A DNA stretch of 34,643 nt from Rhodocyclaceae bacterium (GCA_008080565.1 VIKE01000050.1:1-34643), one strand, 5' to 3'. Positions 1 through 8,724 are shown, counted from the first letter of the stretch. Made by a program: numbers and translations. The notes: a model not told the origin generated them from the sequence alone.

Positions 1-588
1 AGTCGCACCTGGCACGACCTGGCCCTGTACTACATGCTGTTCGCCACGGGCCTGCGGCCGCTGGAGATTGCCCGGATCGAGGTGCGCGACTACCTGCATG
101 CCGACGGCAGCGTGTGCAGGGAATCTGAGCTGCGCGCCGACGCGGCGATCAACGGCAAGCTCCGGCCACTGTACTTCAGCAGCAGCCGCCTCGACGATGC
201 GCTGGCCGCCTATTTCTGCGAGCGTCTCGCCGGCGGGCATGGCCTGGGAGGGCCGGATGCCTACCGTGGCTTGGACCCCGGTAGCCGGCTATTCCTGTCC
301 CCGAGCGGTGAGCCCTACAAGATCACGCCCAACAATGGCGAGCCGGGGCAGAACCGCTACGTTTGCCGGGCGCTGCTGGAGATCTACCGGAAACTGTTCC
401 GCTACGCCGAACTCAAGGGGTTGAGCGCCCAGTCGGCGCGCCTCACCGTGATATCGCGGATGTATGAGCGCGGGGCCGACGAGGATCAGGTGGGTGCAAT
501 CCTGGGCATCGGCGAGCGGAGCGCGGTGCGGGAGTTGCTGTCCCGGCCCAAGCCGACGCTGGCGGAACTGCTCGACGAGTTGATTTGA
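1..588 (+). CDS. Tyrosine recombinase/integrase-like protein, 5' end outside window
   Basis: The frame is open from base 1, so the start lies upstream and only the last 195 codons are seen. The segment around TGLRPLEIARI matches the box I region of phage-type tyrosine recombinases, with the first catalytic Arg. Near the C-terminus, SARLTVISRMYERGADEDQV followed by GAILGIG aligns with the HxLRHT...GHxS box II. The Arg is kept, but the positions normally held by His are Ser/Leu, and no clear nucleophile Tyr follows. Such proteins often lie in integrative elements of Proteobacteria beside DUF1173 genes, as here (7-nt gap). I infer a recombinase-family protein that may be catalytically altered. 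Family confidence is moderate; activity is doubtful. Confidence 0.7.
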   Translation, partial: SRTWHDLALYYMLFATGLRPLEIARIEVRDYLHADGSVCRESELRADAAINGKLRPLYFSSSRLDDALAAYFCERLAGGHGLGGPDAYRGLDPGSRLFLSPSGEPYKITPNNGEPGQNRYVCRALLEIYRKLFRYAELKGLSAQSARLTVISRMYERGADEDQVGAILGIGERSAVRELLSRPKPTLAELLDELI

Positions 589-595
589 GCTCGCC

Positions 596-1723
596 ATGGA
601 CTCCCAACGCTTCGCCATCAAGGGCCGCGTGATCGGCGCGGACGATCCGCAATTGCAGGAGGCGCTCGCCCATGTCTACGAGACACCCGAGCGGCCGAGA
701 TGCCTATGCGTGCCCGGCGGCGTGGAGATGTACGTGGCGCGGCATCGCCAGTTCGTGGTCAAGCGCATGCCAGACAGCGGCAGCACCCACCATCCGGGCT
801 GCCCCTCCTACGAGCCGGAGGTCCAGCAATCGGGGCTGGGCGAACTGGTCGGTGAAGCGGTGCTGGAGTCGGAACCGGGCCGGGTCGAATTGCGGGTGGA
901 TTTTCCGTGGACACGGGTGCTCGGGCACGGCGTGCCGCGCGGCGAACCCCAGGAGGTGGCGGAGATCGGCGTGCCACGGCGGCAGATGACGTTGCGGGCG
1001 TTGATGCACTTCCTGTTCGAGCGCGCGGGCTTCAACCGCTGGAGCCCGGCGATGGCGGGCAAACGCAACCAGGGCGTGCTGCGCAAGTACTTGCTGGAGG
1101 CCGCCGAGGAGATCGTGGTCAAGGGCGTGCCGCTGGCCGAGCGCCTGTATGTGCCCGAACCTTTCAGCGAGAGCGCCAAGGCCGACGCGGCACAGCGCCG
1201 GCGCGAGAAACTGGCCGTGCTGCGCCCCAAGGACGGGCAGACGCCGCTGGCCATCGTGATCGGCGAGTTCAAGGCAAGCGAGGCGACGAGTCAGGGCTGT
1301 CGAGTCTGGATTCGGCACATGCCGGATGCGCCGCTGCTGATCGCCATGGTCATGGCCGCCCTGATCCGAGCTCGCCGCGAATACACCTACGAGATCGATG
1401 CGGCGAGTCTGATGCTGACGAGCGAGCAATGGATTCCCATCGAAGGCGTGCATGAAATTCCGCTGATCGACGCCCTTGTGGCCCAACAACGTCGCTTCGT
1501 CAAGCCGTTGCGCTACGATGCTCGAAGTGCAGCCATATTTCCGAATGCCTTGCTGCTGGATACCGGGTCGGCGCCGATGCCGCTACACGTGTTTAGCGCC
1601 TTCATGGACCCCAAAGAACGAACAGCAAAGGAGAAGGCGATTGCGGCAGCCGGGCAGAATGCCTGGGTGTGGTTGACAGACCACCCGATGCCTTCCCTGA
1701 AAAGCGCGGCGGACCCTCGCTAA
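596..1723 (+). CDS. DUF1173 family protein
   Basis: The 375-residue protein fits the DUF1173 family in length and pattern. Near the N-terminus (about residues 37-66) there is a Cys/His cluster, RCLC followed by HHPGCPSYEP, which looks like a metal-binding site. The rest is a mixed domain with GEFKASEA and WIPIEGVHE stretches. No enzyme function is established for the family. It starts 7 nt after the recombinase-like gene on the same strand and is probably co-transcribed, an arrangement typical of accessory integrative elements. The start ATG at 596 is chosen because upstream sequence belongs to the previous gene. The family call is from recalled sequence pattern, not a search. Confidence 0.75.
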   Translation: MDSQRFAIKGRVIGADDPQLQEALAHVYETPERPRCLCVPGGVEMYVARHRQFVVKRMPDSGSTHHPGCPSYEPEVQQSGLGELVGEAVLESEPGRVELRVDFPWTRVLGHGVPRGEPQEVAEIGVPRRQMTLRALMHFLFERAGFNRWSPAMAGKRNQGVLRKYLLEAAEEIVVKGVPLAERLYVPEPFSESAKADAAQRRREKLAVLRPKDGQTPLAIVIGEFKASEATSQGCRVWIRHMPDAPLLIAMVMAALIRARREYTYEIDAASLMLTSEQWIPIEGVHEIPLIDALVAQQRRFVKPLRYDARSAAIFPNALLLDTGSAPMPLHVFSAFMDPKERTAKEKAIAAAGQNAWVWLTDHPMPSLKSAADPR

Positions 1724-1803
1724 AAGGAGTTGACGCTTGCAAAGCAGAAAGCGTGTGTCGATCAATTCCTCGGCGACATTCCCTGGGGAGGCGCCGTCGC
1801 CAT

Positions 1804-1896
1804 TACCCGTTCACGTAGTTCCTTCCCTGCCTTGAAGGCGGGCACCCATTTCGCCGGTGCCGTCACCGGCTGACCTGTTTTCGGGGTGCGCGCTAG
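1804..1896 (-). pseudogene. HU/IHF-family DNA-binding protein, C-terminal fragment
   Basis: The minus strand encodes about 31 residues including RTPKTGQPV and [14 protein letters not shown]. These match the C-terminal arm and last helix of HU/IHF proteins (compare IHF-beta GRNPKTG...VPHFKPGKELRDR). The dimerisation domain that should precede it is absent: sequence upstream on this strand is unrelated. This is therefore a truncated remnant, probably left by a deletion or insertion boundary near 1896. HU-like genes are common cargo of integrative elements. Confidence 0.6.
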
Positions 1897-2389
1897 TTTA
1901 GGCTGCAACTTCCGAGTCCGCGAATCTCCACTCGACCGACCCAACGCAGTGCATTCCCACCGGCGGCAAGATTCGCTCCGGTATCAAGGTGCTCACGAAG
2001 AAGGCTGCCGGCGAGTTACCGCCGCGAGCGGGGTGGCCCAGATTTTCGAGAATCTGATGGCCCGCGCGCAGGGCCACGGTATCCGATGGGTGCAGTACCA
2101 GGCCTATGCAGACCAGTTCACACCTCGTTTTTGCATCCTGACAGTGAACAATGCGGCGGTGGCGGCTACAGTGAGCGTGGTGGAGGCAGAGCCCGGGCCG
2201 TTGGCGAAGATATGGAGTGCCTGCTGCGTGGCTATCTCGTTGCGATCACTCACGAAGATAGCAGCGGCGATGCGGAAATTGGTTCACCTGGAAGGGCTTT
2301 CTTCAGGCGGGGACCGGCACTGGCGATGCGTGCCGGGCTGGGCATGCGGTTCGATTGACGCCATATTCCGTTAGGAATAATCTCCTTCC
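1897..2389. other. Decayed intergenic stretch, no intact gene
   Basis: No convincing intact gene. One plus-strand frame around 1947-2020 reads [20 protein letters not shown], a protein-like run that stops soon after (stop near 2055). Adjacent frames then stay open piecewise to about 2374, which looks like shifted remnants of one coding sequence. The run faintly recalls recombination-directionality-type proteins of integrative elements, but that is memory only and is not relied on. Confidence 0.35.
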
Positions 2390-2662
2390 ATGTTCGGCCA
2401 CTCGCGTTTCCGCTCGGTCCTTGCGATGCTGCTGGCTTTCAGTCTGGTCAGCGCATCGTTGTGGAGCTATGGGGCCGAGGCTGCCATGCCCAATTCCATT
2501 TGGTCGGGGCAGAATCCCACGACGAATCCTTCTCACCCATCCCCCCAGCAGGTGAGCGCTTTGATCCCCTGTGGGTGGGGCTGGTCCCGACCCGTCCGAA
2601 CGAGGATACCTTCCGGCCGCCTCGCAGCTTCTTTCAAGCCTGAGTCTTTTCCTTTGACCTAA
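2390..2662 (+). CDS. Small exported protein upstream of RND operon
   Basis: The 90-codon frame begins with a clear Sec signal peptide: a short basic start (MFGHSRFR), a hydrophobic core (LAMLLAFSLVSASLW), and likely cleavage after AEA near residue 31. The mature part has no recognised domain. The +1 frame over the same DNA (to 2643) ends in a Pro/Arg-rich tail (DTFRPPRSFF), like the C-termini of CzcI/DUF2946-type small periplasmic metal proteins. A frameshift within 2470-2560 is therefore possible. It sits 42 nt before the outer-membrane efflux gene, the place where such small periplasmic proteins are usually found. The signal peptide is well supported; the family is not. Confidence 0.45.
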   Translation: MFGHSRFRSVLAMLLAFSLVSASLWSYGAEAAMPNSIWSGQNPTTNPSHPSPQQVSALIPCGWGWSRPVRTRIPSGRLAASFKPESFPLT

Positions 2663-2704
2663 GGCGGGAGCCGCTGGCGCCGGCCAGCTTGAAAGGTTTA
2701 TTCC

Positions 2705-4012
2705 ATGTTGTCTTGCCGTTTCCTTGCTGCGGCACGTCCTTTAGGACACGCCCTCGCGCTCCTGGCCGGGGCTTGGCTCGTGCTTGCCGGCGCACCTGAA
2801 GTGAGCTTCGCCGCCACGCCCTTGACGTTGGATGAAGCGTGGCGTCTCGCCGAAGCCGCCAACCCGTCGCTACGCACCGCACAGGCCAATCAGGCGGCGG
2901 TCGAAGGGCAACGCGCCGACACCCGCGGCCTCCTCTGGAACAATCCCCAGCTCTCCGCTGAAACCCTCCGCCGGGAGGGGCGGCAACCTGGGTTCTCCCA
3001 GGAACGGTGGCGCGAGTGGAACGCCGGCCTTTCGCAGACTTTCGAAATCGCTGGGCAGCAGGGCCTCCGCCGCGAAGCCGCCGACCAGGATCTGGCCGCC
3101 CTGCAGGCGGCGCTGCAGGAGACGCGCCGCCATGTGCGCGCCGACATCGAGCTGCGTTTTGTCCGGGTGCTGGCCCTCCAGCTTCGCATCGCGACCGAAG
3201 AAGTAGCGCTGCGGCTGGTCGAGGACGCCGCCGCCGCCGTCCAGAAGCGGGTGGCCGCTGGCGAGGATAGCCGGCTCGACGGCAACCTGGCCCTCGTCGA
3301 AGCGGAGCGCGGCCGCAACCAGCTCGCCGCCCTGCGCGAACAGCTCACCGAGGTCCGCGCCGAATTGGCTAGCGCCCTGCAACTGGCGCCGGAAAGTTTG
3401 CCAGAGGTGACCGGCGAACTGATGCCCAGTGCCGCGAACTACACCCTCGACCAGTTGCTGGCGACGGCCCTCGGACGGCCGCAGTTGCAGGCACTGGAGC
3501 GGCGCGAAGCGGCGGCCGCCAGCCGCCTTGGTCTGGAGCGCGCCTCGGCTTACCCCGACATTACGGTCGGGGTAAGGGCGGGCCGTGAAGGGGCGACTGA
3601 GGCCCGGGAAAGGCTGGTCGGCGTCAGCCTCTCAGTACCGCTGCCGCTCTTTCGCCGCAATGCCACAGGCATCGGCAAGGCGACGACCGAGCTGACCCAG
3701 GCACAGATCGAGCGCCAGGTGGCTGGCCGCGACATTCCCGCCCAGGTGCGCGCCCTGTGGCTCAACGTCGAGAGCCTGCGAGCCCGGGTAAAACGCCTGG
3801 AAGCCAACGTGCTGGCCAGCCTCGATCAGAACCAGCTGCTGTCGGCCAAGTCCTATCGCGCCGGCGAGATCGGCCTCCTGCAGCTCATCGTGGTGAACCG
3901 CCAGGTGCTCGACGGGCGCCGCGACCTGATCGACGCCCGCAGCGAGCTGCGGCTCGCCACCGTTGCCCTCCAAGCCGCCGCAGGCTGGCCGGCCGCGGGA
4001 GAGTCGCGATGA
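2705..4012 (+). CDS. TolC-family outer-membrane efflux protein (CzcC/CusC-like)
   Basis: The 435-residue protein has an N-terminal signal peptide (hydrophobic segment around residues 11-36) followed by two outer-membrane-efflux repeats. TLDEAWRLAEAANPSLRTA marks the first TolC-type helix, and a second repeat begins around LDQLLATALGRPQLQALE. Long Ala/Glu/Arg-rich helices fit the periplasmic tunnel. The length is normal for CzcC-like proteins. It would form the outer-membrane channel of the RND system encoded downstream. The stop overlaps an ATG (ATGA at 4009-4012), and the membrane-fusion gene follows at once. The metal cannot be read from this subunit. Confidence 0.88.
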   Translation: MLSCRFLAAARPLGHALALLAGAWLVLAGAPEVSFAATPLTLDEAWRLAEAANPSLRTAQANQAAVEGQRADTRGLLWNNPQLSAETLRREGRQPGFSQERWREWNAGLSQTFEIAGQQGLRREAADQDLAALQAALQETRRHVRADIELRFVRVLALQLRIATEEVALRLVEDAAAAVQKRVAAGEDSRLDGNLALVEAERGRNQLAALREQLTEVRAELASALQLAPESLPEVTGELMPSAANYTLDQLLATALGRPQLQALERREAAAASRLGLERASAYPDITVGVRAGREGATEARERLVGVSLSVPLPLFRRNATGIGKATTELTQAQIERQVAGRDIPAQVRALWLNVESLRARVKRLEANVLASLDQNQLLSAKSYRAGEIGLLQLIVVNRQVLDGRRDLIDARSELRLATVALQAAAGWPAAGESR

Positions 4013-4062
4013 AAGCACTGCTGACGAACGCCCATAACAAGAATTTTTCCGGGGTGAATCCC

Positions 4063-5562
4063 ATGTCAACCCTCTACCTTCAGCGTGTCGCTGGGCTAGC
4101 CCTCCTGGCCGGCGCCTTCCTGCTGGGCGCCTGCAATCGACAGGATAGCCCGTCGGCCGAAGCGAAACCGGCCACATCTGCCCAGGAAAAGCCCGACGCC
4201 GACAAGACGACGGACGAACACGGCGAAGCCGGGCAAATGAAGCTCTCTGCCGAGGAAATCGAGACTGCCGGCATCCGGGTCGAAGTGCTGAAGGCGCAGC
4301 CCGTCGCCGACCAGGTAGTGCTCACCGCCACCATCCGGGCCAATCAGGACCGCATCGCCCATGTCGCGCCCCGCGTCCCGGCCCGGATCGACCAGGTCTA
4401 CGCCAACCTGGGCGACGATGTGAAGGCGGGCCAGCCGCTGGCCCGCCTCAACAGCATCGAGCTGGGCGAGGCCCATTCCGTCTATCGCCAGGCGCAGAGC
4501 CAGTTGGCGCTCGCCAAGGCCGACTTCGAGCGGGCGCAGAAGCTCAAGGCCGATGAGATCATCCCCGAGAAGGACTATCTGCGCGCCCGCAGCGAGTACG
4601 AGAAGGCCCGTGCCAGCCAGCGCGCCGCCGAAGACCGCCTGCAACTCCTGGACGCCGAGCACCGGGATTCGGAACAGGGACCGACTTCGCTCTTCCCGGT
4701 GAAGGCGCCGTTCGCCGGCACCGTCATCGAGAAGGCGGCGGTCCTGGGCGAATTGGCGCAGCCGGACAAGAGCCTCTTCACCGTCGCCGATCTGTCGACC
4801 CTGTGGATCGAGGCCAACCTGTTCGAGAAGGACCTCGGCCGGGTACGCCCGGGCGCACCGGCCACCGTGACCGTGAGCGCCTATCCGGGCGAAACCTTCC
4901 AGGGCCGGCTTACCTACATCAGCAGCATGGTGGACAAGGAAACCCGGGCGGTGCCGGCCCGAGTCGAGGTGCCCAATCCGGATCGGCGCATGAAGCCCGA
5001 GATGTTCGCCACCGCTGCCATCGCGACGGGGTCCGCGACCCCGGCGATGACGTTGCCGCAGGCAGCGGTGCTGCTGGTGAACGGCCAGCCCATGGCCTTC
5101 GTCCAGGAAGCCGGCGGCTTCGAGCCCCGCGCCGTCGAGCCCGGCGACAAGGTCGGCGACCGGGTCGTCATCAAGAGCGGCATTAGGAGTGGTGAAGCGG
5201 CGGTCGTGGCGGGATCTCTCGCTGCGCTACAAAGTGCTGGTGCTGCTGGGATTCCTGCTCGTCGTGGTCTTCGGGGTGCAGGCGTTCCGCACGGTGCCGG
5301 TGGACGCCTTCCCGGATGTGACGCCGGTCCAGGTCAATATTTATACCGAATCCCCAGGGGTCGCCGCCGAGGACGTCGAGAAGCTCCTCACTTTTCCGGT
5401 GGAAACCGCCCTGGCCGGTCTGCCCGGGGTCGACGAAATCCGCTCGGTGTCCTTGTTCGGCCTGTCCTACGTGAGCGTCTATTTCAAGGACAACGTAGAC
5501 ATCTATTTTGCCCGCCGCCTGGTCAGCGAAAAGCTCCTCGAAGCGAAGGAGCGGATTCCTGA
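4063..5562 (+). CDS. RND membrane-fusion lipoprotein (CzcB/CusB-like), C-terminus read out of frame
   Basis: The periplasmic adaptor links the RND pump to the outer-membrane channel. I chose ATG 4063 over ATG 4009 because it gives a good lipoprotein signal ending in LLGAC (lipid Cys24) and has GGGGTGA just upstream. Lipoyl/barrel-sandwich halves flank a coiled-coil hairpin (about residues 145-210, Ala/Glu/Arg/Gln-rich). VKAPFAGTVIEKAAVLGE is the second lipoyl half, followed by the beta-barrel LWIEANLFEKDLGRVRPG. Homology runs to about SGEAAVVAG (base 5220). After that the frame continues about 113 codons inside the pump gene as unrelated Arg/Gly/Pro-rich sequence. The family normally ends within about 20 residues of this point, so the native C-terminus appears lost. 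Confidence 0.8.
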   Translation: MSTLYLQRVAGLALLAGAFLLGACNRQDSPSAEAKPATSAQEKPDADKTTDEHGEAGQMKLSAEEIETAGIRVEVLKAQPVADQVVLTATIRANQDRIAHVAPRVPARIDQVYANLGDDVKAGQPLARLNSIELGEAHSVYRQAQSQLALAKADFERAQKLKADEIIPEKDYLRARSEYEKARASQRAAEDRLQLLDAEHRDSEQGPTSLFPVKAPFAGTVIEKAAVLGELAQPDKSLFTVADLSTLWIEANLFEKDLGRVRPGAPATVTVSAYPGETFQGRLTYISSMVDKETRAVPARVEVPNPDRRMKPEMFATAAIATGSATPAMTLPQAAVLLVNGQPMAFVQEAGGFEPRAVEPGDKVGDRVVIKSGIRSGEAAVVAGSLAALQSAGAAGIPARRGLRGAGVPHGAGGRLPGCDAGPGQYLYRIPRGRRRGRREAPHFSGGNRPGRSARGRRNPLGVLVRPVLRERLFQGQRRHLFCPPPGQRKAPRSEGADS

Positions 5563-8287
5563 AGGCTATGGGGAACCGACCCTGGGGCCGAACGCCTCGG
5601 GACTCGGGCAAGTGTTCTGGTACACCATAGAGTCGGCCGACCAGAAGCTCTCGACCATGGACTTGCGCACCCTACAGGACTGGACCGTACGACTCATGCT
5701 GCGCACCGCGCCCGGCGTGGATGACGTGACTTCGTGGGGGGGCGACGAGAAACAGTTCCAGGTGCTCATCCAGCCCCAGAAACTGATCAAGTACGGCCTG
5801 ACCTTCAAGGCGGTGATGGAAGCCCTGGCCGCCAACAATCGCCAGGTGGGCGGCCAGTACCTGAATATCGGCCAGGAGCAGTATCTGGTGCGCGGTCTCG
5901 GTCTGGTCACCGGCTCCCGCGACATCGGCAACATCGTGATTACCCAGCGCGAAGGGGCCCCCGTCTACGTGCGCGACGTGGCAGAAGTGAAGGAAGCCCC
6001 CAGCCTGCGCTTTGGCGCGGTCACCAAAGATGGCCGGGAAGTGGTATTGGGGCTGGCGCTGGCGCGCATCAACGAGAACGCCAAGAACGTGGTGGATGCG
6101 GTGAAGGCCAAGCTCAAGGTGGCCCAGCAGGCGCTGCCCAAGGGGGTCACCATCACCCCGGAATACGACCGCACGGAGTTGGTGGAGAAGGCGCTGAAGA
6201 CGGCGGAAAGCGCCCTCCTGGAAGGTTCGATCCTGGTCGCGCTAATCCTCTTCCTGTTCCTCGGGGAAATCCGCTCGGCCGTGGTCGTAGTCGTGACCCT
6301 GCCGCTCGCCATGCTCATCGCTTTCATCCTGATGCAATATGTCGGGATGTCCGCCAACCTGATGTCGCTGGCGGGGCTGGCTATCGGCATCGGCATGATG
6401 GTGGACGGCGCGGTGGTCATGGTGGAGAACAGCTTCCGGCTCCTCTCCCATCAGGCCGGCAAGCCGGTCAACAAGACGCATGTGATGCTGGAAGCGGCGC
6501 GGGAAGTGATCAACCCGATCGCGTTCGCCATCATGATCATCATCGTCGTCTTCCTGCCGCTCTTCTCCCTGACCGGTCTGGAGGGCAAGCTCTTCAAGCC
6601 CATGGCGCTCACCATCGCCTTCGCCATGCTGGGGTCCCTCATCCTGACACTGACCCTCGTTCCGGTACTGGCGGCGCTGATCCTGAAGCCGAAGGAAGAG
6701 AAGGATACTTTCATCCTGCGCCATGCGAAGCGTATCTATCTGCCCTTGCTGGACTGGGCGCTTGACCGGAAAAAGACCGTGATCGGCGGCGCCCTGGTGC
6801 TACTGGCGGCGGCGCTGGCCCTGTTTCCCTTCCTCGGCAAGGAATTCATGCCGACGCTGCAGGAGGGCACCATCCTTTTCCGCGTCACCGGCATTCCTTC
6901 CACCTCGCTGGAAGAGAGCATCGCCGTCTCGAAACGCATCGACGCCGTGCTCAAGGAGCATTTCCCCCAGGTGACCTCGACCCTCGCCACCATCGGCCGC
7001 GCCGAGAAGGGCGAAACAGCGGATGTGAATTACATGGAAATCCTGATGACCGCGAAACCGGTGGATGAATGGCCCAAGCGCCTATCCATGCCGGAACTCG
7101 CCCGTGAAATGCAGGAAACCCTGGAAAAGGCCGTTCCCACCGTGGTATTCGGCGCCACCCAGCCGATCCAGATGCGGGTCGAGGAACTGATTTCCGGCGT
7201 ACGCGCCACCCTGGCCCTCAAGGTCTATGGAGAGGATCTCGCCACCCTGGATCGCCTGGCTGGGGAAATGAAAACCGTGCTCGACAAGGTGCCCGGCGCG
7301 GCGGACCTTTCTCTGGAAGCCAACAAGGGCAAGCCGCAGATGGTGATCAAGGTCAACCGCGACGAAGCGGCCCGCTATGGCATCAACGCCGACGAAATCC
7401 TCGAAGTGGTGCAGGCCGGCATCGGCGGCAAGACCGTGTCGACGGTGATCGACGGCACCAAGCGCTTTGCTCTCCAGGTGCGCCTGGACGCAGCCTTCCG
7501 CGACAGCCCGCAGGCGATTGCCGACATCCCCATCCGCACTCAGTCCGGAGCGCTGGTGCCCCTGTCCCGGGTGGCGACGGTGGAGATGAACGAAGGTTAT
7601 TCCTTCGTGCGGCGCGAACAGCTGCAGCGCTATGCGGTGATCCAGCTGGACGTGCGGGGCCGCGACGTGAACGGGTTCGTCCAGGAGGCTGAAGCCCGCA
7701 TCCGGACGCAGGTGAAGCTGCCGGCCGGCTACTGGACCGAGTGGGGCGGCGCCTTCGAGAACCAGCAGCGGGCCATGGCCCGGCTGGCGGTGATCGTGCC
7801 GCTCACCATCGGGCTCATCTTCATCCTGCTCTACACTGCCTTCAACTCGCTGACCCATGCCACCCTGATCATCGCCAACGTGCCCTTTGCCGTCATCGGC
7901 GGCGTTTTCGGCCTGGCGCTGACCGGCCAGTACGTGTCGGTGCCATCGGCCATCGGCTTCATCGCCGTGTTCGGGGTGGCCATGCTGAACGGCATCGTGC
8001 TGGTGTCCTTCCTCAACGACCAGCGCCGGCACGGGGCGTCGATTCGCGAGGCGGTGCGCCAGGGGGCCGCCCTGCGCCTGCGGCCGGTGCTGATGACCGC
8101 TTCGGTCGCCATCCTGGGCCTCATTCCCATGCTGCTTTCGCAGGGGGTGGGTGCCGAGACCCAGCGCCCGCTGGCCACCGTGGTGGTCGGCGGGCTGTTT
8201 ACTTCGACAGCGCTGACGCTGCTCCTGCTGCCGCTCATGTATGAATGGGTGGAGTCCCGGCGGGAGCGCAGCAACCCCTCAACCTGA
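5189..8287 (+). CDS. Heavy-metal efflux RND transporter (CusA/CzcA family)
   Basis: The 1032-residue inner-membrane pump has the full HME-RND architecture. There is an N-terminal TM helix (LVLLGFLLVVVFGVQAF), the PVDAFPDVTPVQVNI motif, a periplasmic porter domain, TM2-6 around residues 345-500, a second porter domain and TM8-12 at the end. The TM4 motif is GIGMMVDGAVVMVEN (Asp406, Glu413). This differs from the CzcA form DFG...DGAV and from the CusA form, so the substrate is left open. Only GTG codons (5189, 5192) lie upstream of the homologous DLSLRYKVL, and AGGAG at 5185-5189 is too close to either. The start is thus uncertain and the gene overlaps the adaptor gene by about 370 nt. Confidence 0.9.
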   Translation: MVKRRSWRDLSLRYKVLVLLGFLLVVVFGVQAFRTVPVDAFPDVTPVQVNIYTESPGVAAEDVEKLLTFPVETALAGLPGVDEIRSVSLFGLSYVSVYFKDNVDIYFARRLVSEKLLEAKERIPEGYGEPTLGPNASGLGQVFWYTIESADQKLSTMDLRTLQDWTVRLMLRTAPGVDDVTSWGGDEKQFQVLIQPQKLIKYGLTFKAVMEALAANNRQVGGQYLNIGQEQYLVRGLGLVTGSRDIGNIVITQREGAPVYVRDVAEVKEAPSLRFGAVTKDGREVVLGLALARINENAKNVVDAVKAKLKVAQQALPKGVTITPEYDRTELVEKALKTAESALLEGSILVALILFLFLGEIRSAVVVVVTLPLAMLIAFILMQYVGMSANLMSLAGLAIGIGMMVDGAVVMVENSFRLLSHQAGKPVNKTHVMLEAAREVINPIAFAIMIIIVVFLPLFSLTGLEGKLFKPMALTIAFAMLGSLILTLTLVPVLAALILKPKEEKDTFILRHAKRIYLPLLDWALDRKKTVIGGALVLLAAALALFPFLGKEFMPTLQEGTILFRVTGIPSTSLEESIAVSKRIDAVLKEHFPQVTSTLATIGRAEKGETADVNYMEILMTAKPVDEWPKRLSMPELAREMQETLEKAVPTVVFGATQPIQMRVEELISGVRATLALKVYGEDLATLDRLAGEMKTVLDKVPGAADLSLEANKGKPQMVIKVNRDEAARYGINADEILEVVQAGIGGKTVSTVIDGTKRFALQVRLDAAFRDSPQAIADIPIRTQSGALVPLSRVATVEMNEGYSFVRREQLQRYAVIQLDVRGRDVNGFVQEAEARIRTQVKLPAGYWTEWGGAFENQQRAMARLAVIVPLTIGLIFILLYTAFNSLTHATLIIANVPFAVIGGVFGLALTGQYVSVPSAIGFIAVFGVAMLNGIVLVSFLNDQRRHGASIREAVRQGAALRLRPVLMTASVAILGLIPMLLSQGVGAETQRPLATVVVGGLFTSTALTLLLLPLMYEWVESRRERSNPST

Positions 8288-8330
8288 CCGCGGTGGCTCC
8301 ACTCGCCGGGGCCGCCGCATGGAGAACGAC

Positions 8331-8669
8331 ATGAAAGAGATCAAGGCACTCATCCGCCAAGACCGCATCGCCGACGTGCTCGAAGCATTGCGGGATTCGG
8401 GGCTGTGCAATTGCGCCGGGAACTCCGCTTGCCACAACATTACCGCCTCCCGGGTGCAACATCCCTTCGCCGGCACCGATACGGCGCAGCAGCACTACGC
8501 GATGGATCTCGCGGAACCCGTCGTGATCGAGTACAAGCTCGAACTCCTGTGTAGCGATGACCTGGTGGACACCTTGGTGGACGTGATCGCCAAGGCGGCG
8601 CACACCGGCCAGCCCGAACCGGGATGGATCCTGGTCGGCGCCATCGAGCGCGCAATCAAGATATCTTGA
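8331..8669 (+). CDS. P-II-like signalling protein, PII-NG type
   Basis: The 112-residue protein opens with MKEIKALIRQDRIADVLEAL, the first beta-alpha unit of GlnB/GlnK, and ends with the P-II-like DLVDTLVDVIAKAAHTG segment. It lacks the usual T-loop Tyr51 region. Instead it has Cys26, Cys28 and Cys34 in GLCNCAGNSACHNIT and a short Q/H-containing loop. P-II paralogues encoded next to CusA/CzcA-type pumps are known as the PII-NG group; the context here (43 nt after the RND gene) fits. A role as a cytoplasmic metal- or nucleotide-responsive modulator of the pump is inference. ATG 8331 has GGAG six bases upstream and is preferred over ATG 8319. Confidence 0.82.
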   Translation: MKEIKALIRQDRIADVLEALRDSGLCNCAGNSACHNITASRVQHPFAGTDTAQQHYAMDLAEPVVIEYKLELLCSDDLVDTLVDVIAKAAHTGQPEPGWILVGAIERAIKIS

Positions 8670-8679
8670 GGAGCAAGGG

Positions 8680-8724
8680 ATGACAGCCAATCCATCCGCC
8701 GCAACGCTCCTGGCGAAACCATGA
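8680..8724 (+). CDS. 14-codon leader overlapping htrA-type gene
   Basis: ATG 8680 has a good ribosome site (GAGGAG at 8669-8674). It reads MTANPSAATLLAKP and stops at TGA 8722-8724, overlapping the ATG of the protease gene (ATGA at 8721-8724). The protease start itself has no nearby Shine-Dalgarno. This suggests translation of the protease is coupled to the short frame. No family is recognised; the peptide itself may have no function. Confidence 0.45.
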   Translation: MTANPSAATLLAKP

